Assembly: GCA_030386875.1 (NCBI GenBank)
Contig: CM059575.1
Coordinates: 19,492,293-19,556,292 of the forward strand
Direction: 5' to 3'
DNA length: 64,000 bases
From: Morinoia aosen
Taxonomy: Eukaryota > Arthropoda > Malacostraca > Amphipoda > Talitridae
Part shown: positions 58,244 to 64,000 of the stretch, in pieces
Position numbering within the stretch: position 1 is the stretch's first letter
How the letters are laid out: each line of letters begins with the position of its first letter
Notes under the pieces: model-generated
Told to the model about the DNA's origin: nothing
The model's input: only the letters and a program-made list of their open reading frames with translations
The model's database searches: none
Program-made: the position numbers and the translations under genes

Positions 58244-58439
58244 ATATATGTCCCGGTTTTTGACTCGGCACTCATGATCCGATCTTAACTAATACATAAA
58301 TCATTTGATCTTTCAATGATATTAATATAACGTAGCAAAAGAGACAATATACTGTATACTGGCGAAATAACGTACACGTTTATAAAATATGGAAGTGAAA
58401 TTGGTTTTATAATGATGCGAAGTTAATAATAATATTATA

Positions 58440-58607
58440 ATACGAAACTTCGTTTGTGTGAAATAGCTTTTTCTATAGTGGAAAATTGAATTTCGTTTCT
58501 GTGATTTTTTTCCTGCTTGTGTGAAATTGAATTTCGATCGTCTGAAATTGTTTTTTCCTTTGTATAAAATTGAATTTCGTTCGTGTGAAATAGACCTGAA
58601 AATGGCA
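58440..58607. repeat. Right subterminal repeats and terminal inverted repeat
   Basis: Several spaced, diverged copies of TTGAATTTCGTTYGTGTGAA lead to the terminal repeat ending at 58607. These look like the unamplified ancestors of the 21-bp minisatellite unit (TTGAATATCGTTAGTGT). Confidence 0.75.
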
Positions 58608-58609
58608 TA

Positions 58610-61564
58610 ATTTTTTGGTGCAACTCTTTGCGTGCATAAAACTAACGCGATTAAAGCGTTGATGGAGAAGAAGTTTTATTTGACATATATTTTCCCTTCA
58701 TTTGATAAAGAGGTTCGCTACCTAAAAGATTCCATCAGACATAGTGATCACCCAGATTAATTGGTTGACAAGTACCTTGTATCATTCAATAATAAAATCT
58801 ATAAGCCACGTTTAAAAATGCCAGCTATCGATAGGGAAAAAATTAAAAAATCTCTATCGTTTCTCAGTAACACAGGTTCGCAATGAATGCAATCACTCAT
58901 AATCGTACTTTACAGTTACTAATGAAATGAATATTCTAAATTCAGCTTCAAAGACTCCTTTAACACGTTGACTGCGCATTGATATATTCTGTATGTGTAC
59001 CACTAGGTATATTGCTCATTTACGTACCGGTATAAAAATGCCGCATTTCAATTATTACAATACTTTATTTAAAGTAACTTTAGTGCACAAGTTGAAATAT
59101 TATCGGGCAATTATTTTTCCACTTTTCGTGAAAAGGACAGAAATCTATTCGGGCAGTAAAGACGGCGTTTCAATTTTCTACATACAATTAATCTAATTAA
59201 TTACCCGCGCAAACGTAGTCAACGTTTTAAAGTTAAAAATGTGTTGAAGTATTAAGACTCGCTGCTTCTATAGCCTGAGGTCTCCCGCTGCATTTTCCAT
59301 TGCTAATGGATATCACTTATTTCCATACATTTCATTTAGCGATAAACACTAAATTTGTACATCTCAAACTGCACCTGGGTAAGCGATACATGGAGGTAGA
59401 GCTCACGCTATGGTAGCACCAAAGACACTCTACTGTCGGATGTGCTCGAACATTATTTATCATTTTCAGATGCCCATAATGGCTCCTGCGTAGGGAGCAG
59501 CTCTCGACAAGTGAGGTCGCGACTTTCAGATCACCTCGGCACAAGCTAGGAATAGCAGACCACAGCAAAAGGCCTCGCATTCAAATCCTAAAACTCATCG
59601 CAAAAATTTAAACCGTCTTTTCCAACTCGGCAACTTTCCAATTATAGACTCGGCAAATAACGTATCAGATCAAAGAACCCTGGAATCCGGGTATGTAATC
59701 GCAATGAGACTGGTGCTTAATACAGATTCCTTCTCAGTCTCGTCGCATATCTTGCTGAGCCTGAAAACTAAAATAAATACAAATATTGTTTGTTTTAAAC
59801 TGACGGTTTTTTGTCTGTTCTTAGTCTCTGCTTTTTTATCTCAGAAAAGTGTATTTTACCATTATTATTTGATATGCAATTTACATTGCGTGTTTTTTTC
59901 TTGTTCTTTCAGATGACATTCAGTGAAGCTGTTTTATTCTTACGAAACCTGACAGGTCCGAGTGTCAAATATGTTTTTTCATTGTGGCGATTGTACTTCT
60001 TATTATTCTGAAGGTTAGATTAATTTCCAATAAACCAATCTCAACTCTAAAACACTTGATTACTTCACGAAGGAAAAAACAAAGCTAACATATAACAAAT
60101 TCATTCAAAAAATACATTACAACCAAATAAGAAACTCAAAGGTATTACTTTACGCTCCAATTTATCGGATGTAAAAAATTATGCAAAAATAATTGACGTT
60201 CGCTGAAGTCTGTTTATAGGCGAAAAAATAATACGACGAGGGAAATTGAACGTCTTGCTGAATAATAAGTGACTTATTGCGAAGGAAAATCAGTGAAAAT
60301 TTTCTGGACTACTTTTTTACTAACAGGCAAAAATGTAGCTGATGGTATCACTAATGGTTAAACGCATCATTTTAACTACATAGAGAAAATTCAATAAAAT
60401 TATAATTCGTTTTTTAGACAATCTAATAGCAGCAAAATTTTTCCTCCTAAAACAATTTGAAAATTAATTTATTAGATTGGAATGGGTCTCAGTCTAAGTT
60501 GTAAATACATGGCTGATTTAATTTCTCCAATCCTCTTAAGCTTAATTAATCAAATCATTTCATTAGGTTTTTTCAGACTGTTTTGAAATATTTAGCGCAA
60601 CTGATATTTTCGAAATGGAACTAATGTAAATACTTAAGGACCAATCCCTATCCAGCGAAATTTTGGGTCAAAAGTATTCACAAAGAAGAATGGCTTCCGA
60701 TCTAAAAAATTCCTTGCGCAAGCCATTTTGAATAACTTGAACCAATTAACCCTAAAATCGACTATGGGAACAGTGTTCTCTCCATTTTTGAAAAGCCTTG
60801 CATGCAATTTTTCATGTGGGTATTGATCTTAGCTGAAAAGATATTACTTTATGTCTATTCAATGATTCAAAGTGATAGGCCTATTCCTTTGAAACAAAAT
60901 TATTTTCAATCTATTCCATTTGCACCAATGCATTTAGCTCACTCTAAACAGCTATTCTATCGGTCTAGTGTGTATTCTAGTTAAGTGTTCTATATTAAAT
61001 GAAATTTTAAACGTAGAATTCAGCTTCTACGAGTAGATTATGCCCTAGAAATTGAACTTAGTCGGGTTCGTTGGTTCTAAGCATCAATATTGAATATATA
61101 TCGCTTGTAGAAATAAATTTTGAAAAATTGTTTCAGGAATTGTTCCGTGCTGCCTCGAGGTAAAAAAATTGATATGCGCAAAAAAAGTAAACGAAAACTA
61201 AATTTTTTTAATGCGCGTTTTTGCAATGTTCATAAAACATTTGGGAAAATGATATTTGCCGAATAGAATATTTTCTACCCGAACAAGCAAATTGTGTTGA
61301 GGTAATTTCTGCACCAAGTCGTGAGTGCCGCTTTGCTCATAGATTGCCCGTTTTTCAACGTAAGTGAGTGAACATGCTGCTATTTCAAACAACAGAGAGA
61401 TTCACATTTTAAAGAACGCCATTCAGGGTAGTTCTAGCTTGGAGTTTCTAAAAAATAAACTATTTTCGGTCAGGAAAGAAAATAAATGACAAATGGATTA
61501 CTTATATTCAGCAGATTTGTTGACAACAAATGCAGCAAGTTCAAAGTTTAAAGTTTAAAGTGAG
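58610..61564. other. Intergenic DNA, no gene supported
   Basis: AT-rich sequence. Short frames (58993-59196, 59332-59580, 59704-59916, 60802-60984) lack recognisable motifs. A GC-richer patch at 59380-59580 has no convincing splice sites. Confidence 0.45.
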
Positions 61565-61688
61565 TTAGGGCGGAGCCGTCCTCCAGTTGGCTTGATCGTT
61601 GCGTGTCTTGGGAATGACGCTTGGTACGTTCAGGTCCCGTCGGCCGTAAGGAGATGCGGTCGAGGAACAGGACGCGCCCGCACAGAGT
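61565..61688 (-). CDS. Candidate terminal exon, unknown gene
   Basis: A GC-rich segment on the - strand is preceded by an excellent acceptor: a long pyrimidine run TTCCTAATTCCTTCTCAG ends at 61689. In one frame it encodes LCAGASCSSTASPYGRRDLN and VPSVIPKTRNDQANWRTAPP, with a stop at 61565. A second frame (TLCGRVLFLDRISLRPTG...) runs to 61548, and if read from an upstream ATG (61748) would look like a signal peptide plus short chain. The exon interpretation is preferred because of the acceptor. No homologue comes to mind, and no partner exon is visible in the window. Confidence 0.35.
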
Positions 61689-61770
61689 CTGAGAAGGAAT
61701 TAGGAAGATTAGCGAACAAATAAGAATAATTTCAGTTAGCCGTAGCAAGTTCCAATTCCTTTCGTAGAAA

Positions 61771-61876
61771 GAGGTTATAGAGGTTATAGAGGTTATAGAG
61801 GTTATAGAGGTTATAGAGGTTATAGAGGTTATACGTTTATAGAGGTTATACGTTTATAGAGGTTATACGTTTATAG
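61771..61876. repeat. 9-bp repeat GTTATAGAG grading into 17-bp units
   Basis: About eight copies of GTTATAGAG, then three copies of GTTATACGTTTATAGAG, followed by decayed GTTATAAGTCGTA words to about 61955. Confidence 0.93.
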
Positions 61877-61976
61877 TTATAAGTCGTATGTTATAAATTA
61901 TACGTTATACATTGAAGGTTTTACGTTGTAGGTTATAAGTCGTACGTTATATTGAATGGGTGACACATCAACAATA

Positions 61977-62400
61977 CCCAGCTCACTAAAATGGTTACTC
62001 CCAGTCTATGAACCACAGTCCACACACTTCCATATAGTTAGTGAGCCTCTGAAGTGCAGCGGCGGAAGCTAGAAGAGTAGACGGAGAGCGTGGCAGCCGT
62101 GCTGACGTCTCAGCCCATCATGATGAGCCGGTAGCTGGTAGGGTGGAGAATCACGCACATCTCTCGAGCGTAGCAGAGAGCCTGGCTGAGGTTTTACGGA
62201 ACAGCAGTGCTTAATCTCTGAGAGGCAAAAATTGAAGTTAGTGCGATAACGGGTAGTGGTGATCTGCTGAAGATCGTCTTGGCTGGGCTACATAAGCTCT
62301 GCTCACCATGATGGTGCATTCAGGTGGTTGCATTCAGGTCAAGTAATGACAATTGCGTACTATGGTGTAGACAGAGAAGGCCAATTTTTAGTGAGCTGGG
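61977..62400. mobile_element. Putative MITE, 15-bp TIR CCCAGCTCACTAAAA, 4-bp target duplication
   Basis: CCCAGCTCACTAAAA at 61977-61991 and its exact reverse complement at 62386-62400 bound 424 bp without a coding frame. The flanks are AATA (61973-61976) and AATA (62401-62404). The TIR match can be extended with a 2-base gap. Interior GC is higher than the flanks. Because it lies just beyond the 3' end of the BEL/Pao remnant, it may have inserted in that element's LTR region. Confidence 0.6.
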
Positions 62401-62404
62401 AATA

Positions 62405-62623
62405 CTATAATAAAGATGTGAAATCGAGCAAATAATTCTAGAATTATCGGAACACTTGATGGCAACGTGAATTCCTATGTACAAAGGAAGGGACTCCTAA
62501 ATAAAGCCCCAAAGCAACTGCAGGAAATCCTGCAGATTTCTGCATATTCCCCGCCAGGGATTCGGCTTCACAATAGATGAAGACGAATGTTAGAAAAGGT
62601 TATTAGGAACATATTTACAAAAA
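62405..62623. other. 3' flank of the BEL/Pao remnant, possible LTR start
   Basis: No gene. A perfect 8-bp-stem hairpin CTGCAGGA-AA-TCCTGCAG lies at about 62519-62536. On the - strand GGCGGGGAA precedes TATGCAG and could be a polypurine tract before an LTR, but no second LTR is in the window to test this. Confidence 0.35.
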
Positions 62624-64000
62624 TTACAATGCATCGTCCGCCACCCATGAGCGTAATTTACGCTGAGCAGCTATTGCTGCTTTTCGCGGAGCACGACGCT
62701 CTGGAGGTACGACAGGTTCCGGGCTTGGTTTGTCCACTGGAGCCGTTTGGGTGCACTGCGCATCGTCTCCTGGTAAGAGAAGGATGAGCGAAGAAGCGTG
62801 CCGATAAACTTCATCCCCGGTTGTCTTACGAACGACGGCAGCAGTAACCTCGTCCAGGGAATTCGTCACCGTGCTGAGTACTACTCCTAAAGGGTAAGAC
62901 GATTGTTTCACAAATTTATCCACTAGCAAGACCGTATCACCAGGCTTTATGACAGTATGCTTCACTTTTCTAAATCTATCTTTTTTGTTTGTAGCCTGAT
63001 AGATTAGAGTAGCCATGAACTCCGAATGGTAAAGATCCTTAAGCTTATCATGACTTGAGCAATAGTTCGTGGTATTTCTCAATTTCACTATTTGAACTAG
63101 GCGTGAAGTCGGCATCGTCTACAGATGTAGACTGCAAATTTGGTATTATGTTTACTGATGGCAGTTCATAACCGTGAATGAGCATCTCCGGAGTAATAGG
63201 AGAAATTGACCCGACCTCGTTGGCACGCAAGGACTCTTTGAACGTAATCGGTCTCCTGTTTATTAGATGCACAGCTTTAACAACTAGTAGCTGAAAGTCG
63301 AAGTACGTTAAAGTTTTCCTACCTATCGATTTATAGATCAATCTCTTTGCTGCTTTTACACAGCTTTCAATCAAGGAACCCAAGGAGCTATTTCCTTTGC
63401 AATACTGGGACAAAGAAATCTCAGAAACGCCGTGCTTTTCTAAGTAGCTCCTAGTTTCGTGGTCATCTAAAAATGACCTCATAGTGTTAAAGCCTGCTGA
63501 AATTTGGCTTCCTAGGTCGGCTACGCAGTGCTTAAACATGCCGTAGTCGTACACATGCCATTGTACAGCTTTAAGAAAGTCTTTGGTATCCGCGGAAATG
63601 CAGAGCTTCGTATTTATGGCTCTGCTCCATAAGCAAGTGAGTATTAAAATCCAAACTTTTTGCTTTACACCATTAATGCTCACTGTCCAGGGACCCATAT
63701 AGTCCAAAAATACAGAGGAAAACGGTTTGGAAGGAGGAGAGATTCTGAAGTCACGGTAGGAATTTTGATTAAGTTTGACTGGCCTTTCATTCACTCTACG
63801 GCAGAGTACACATTGTTTGAGAACTTTACGTACCTGAGAGAACGGGTGAATGAAAAAGTAGTTTTTTCTGAGCTCGTGCAGAACTCAGTAAACGCCCGCA
63901 TGACCGGTTTGAACGTGAGCGTTCTCTATCACGCGTTTGGTTATCAGTCCGTTTTTTGGCAAGAGGACAGGGTAAGAAGTAGGATCCTGCTTCGGGAATT
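62624..64000 (-). pseudogene. BEL/Pao retrotransposon integrase region, broken, continues off the edge
   Basis: On the - strand from the right edge: an HHCC zinc finger (AHVQTGHAGVY-stop ... LKQCVLCRR) interrupted by TGA at 63897-63895, then the integrase core. The core has VFLDYMGPW (first Asp), CVADLGSQ (second Asp) and SLGSLIESCVKAAKRL (Glu), followed by HLINRRPI and the Pao-typical TPEMLIHGYELPS. A frameshift at about 63050-63115 leads to the C-terminal domain (KVKHTVIKPGDTVLLVD), ending at 62624. Another frame break lies near 63960. The arrangement matches BEL/Pao polyproteins, where the integrase is C-terminal. This copy cannot encode a full protein. Confidence 0.82.

Larger units (their letters stand above)
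44026..58607. mobile_element. Decayed Tc1/mariner-group transposon carrying later nested insertions
   Basis: The left end starts TACCATTTTCAGGACTATTT at 44026. The right end, reverse-complemented from 58607, starts TGCCATTTTCAGGTCTATTT; matching continues through CACACRAACGA. Both sides are flanked by TA (44024-44025, 58608-58609), the Tc1/mariner target duplication. Just inside each end are spaced copies of a 21-bp subterminal repeat. A broken transposase lies at 44860-45730. Removing the LINE block leaves about 5.4 kb, of which about 2.9 kb is the minisatellite. The TIR match is read directly; the single-element interpretation is inference. Confidence 0.7.

Noticed and set aside
57052..58288. 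Two overlapping frames of more than 400 codons on opposite strands
   Set aside because: Same 21-bp array artefact.

Overview
The window looks like nuclear DNA of an arthropod, most likely an insect. It has split genes with GT-AG and one probable GC-AG intron, a TCAGT-type initiator upstream of one gene, CR1-group LINEs, a BEL/Pao retrotransposon and a Tc1/mariner-group transposon. Nothing prokaryotic is visible. Species cannot be named from the sequence. Roughly a fifth of the window is tandem repeat, and most long open frames are repeat arrays, not genes.

Two host genes can be reconstructed. At the left edge (+ strand) are the last two exons of a prostaglandin reductase 1-like enzyme (1438-1556, 2959-3069). 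On the - strand, eight exons between 39308 and 13897 join in phase into a 381-residue SLC30/ZnT-type cation-efflux transporter. It has six membrane segments, HxxxD motifs in TM2 and TM5, and a cytosolic C-terminal domain. All splice phases agree and the total is 1146 nt including the stop. The two genes are convergent.

The transporter introns carry most of the window's minisatellites. In introns 2 and 4 the repeat unit contains the exon/intron junction itself, so the 5' splice site is tandemly copied: 21 copies of 41 bp in intron 4, and a 2.4-kb array built on a GTGAGC-containing 10-mer in intron 2. Introns 6 and 7 have arrays starting next to the donor. Intron 3 contains a 645-bp near-perfect foldback. 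Intron 1 holds a 25/75-bp array split by a LINE whose two ORFs are both open. Its ORF1 has a PHD finger and three CCCH fingers; its ORF2 has an endonuclease and a reverse transcriptase.

From 44026 to 58607 there is a layered mobile-element complex. The oldest layer is a decayed Tc1/mariner-group transposon with matching terminal inverted repeats and a TA duplication. Its subterminal repeat has expanded into a 21-bp minisatellite of about 2.9 kb. A second CR1-group LINE inserted into that array. Last, a 5.2-kb LTR retrotransposon with apparently identical 317-bp LTRs and a 4-bp target duplication inserted into the LINE.

Other content: a decayed multi-copy element protein (6610-7545), a possible terminal exon at 61565-61688, a MITE-like element (61977-62400), and the 3' part of a broken BEL/Pao element running off the right edge. 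The stretches 3.1-6.6, 7.5-13.9, 39.4-44.0 and 58.6-61.5 kb show no gene I can support.
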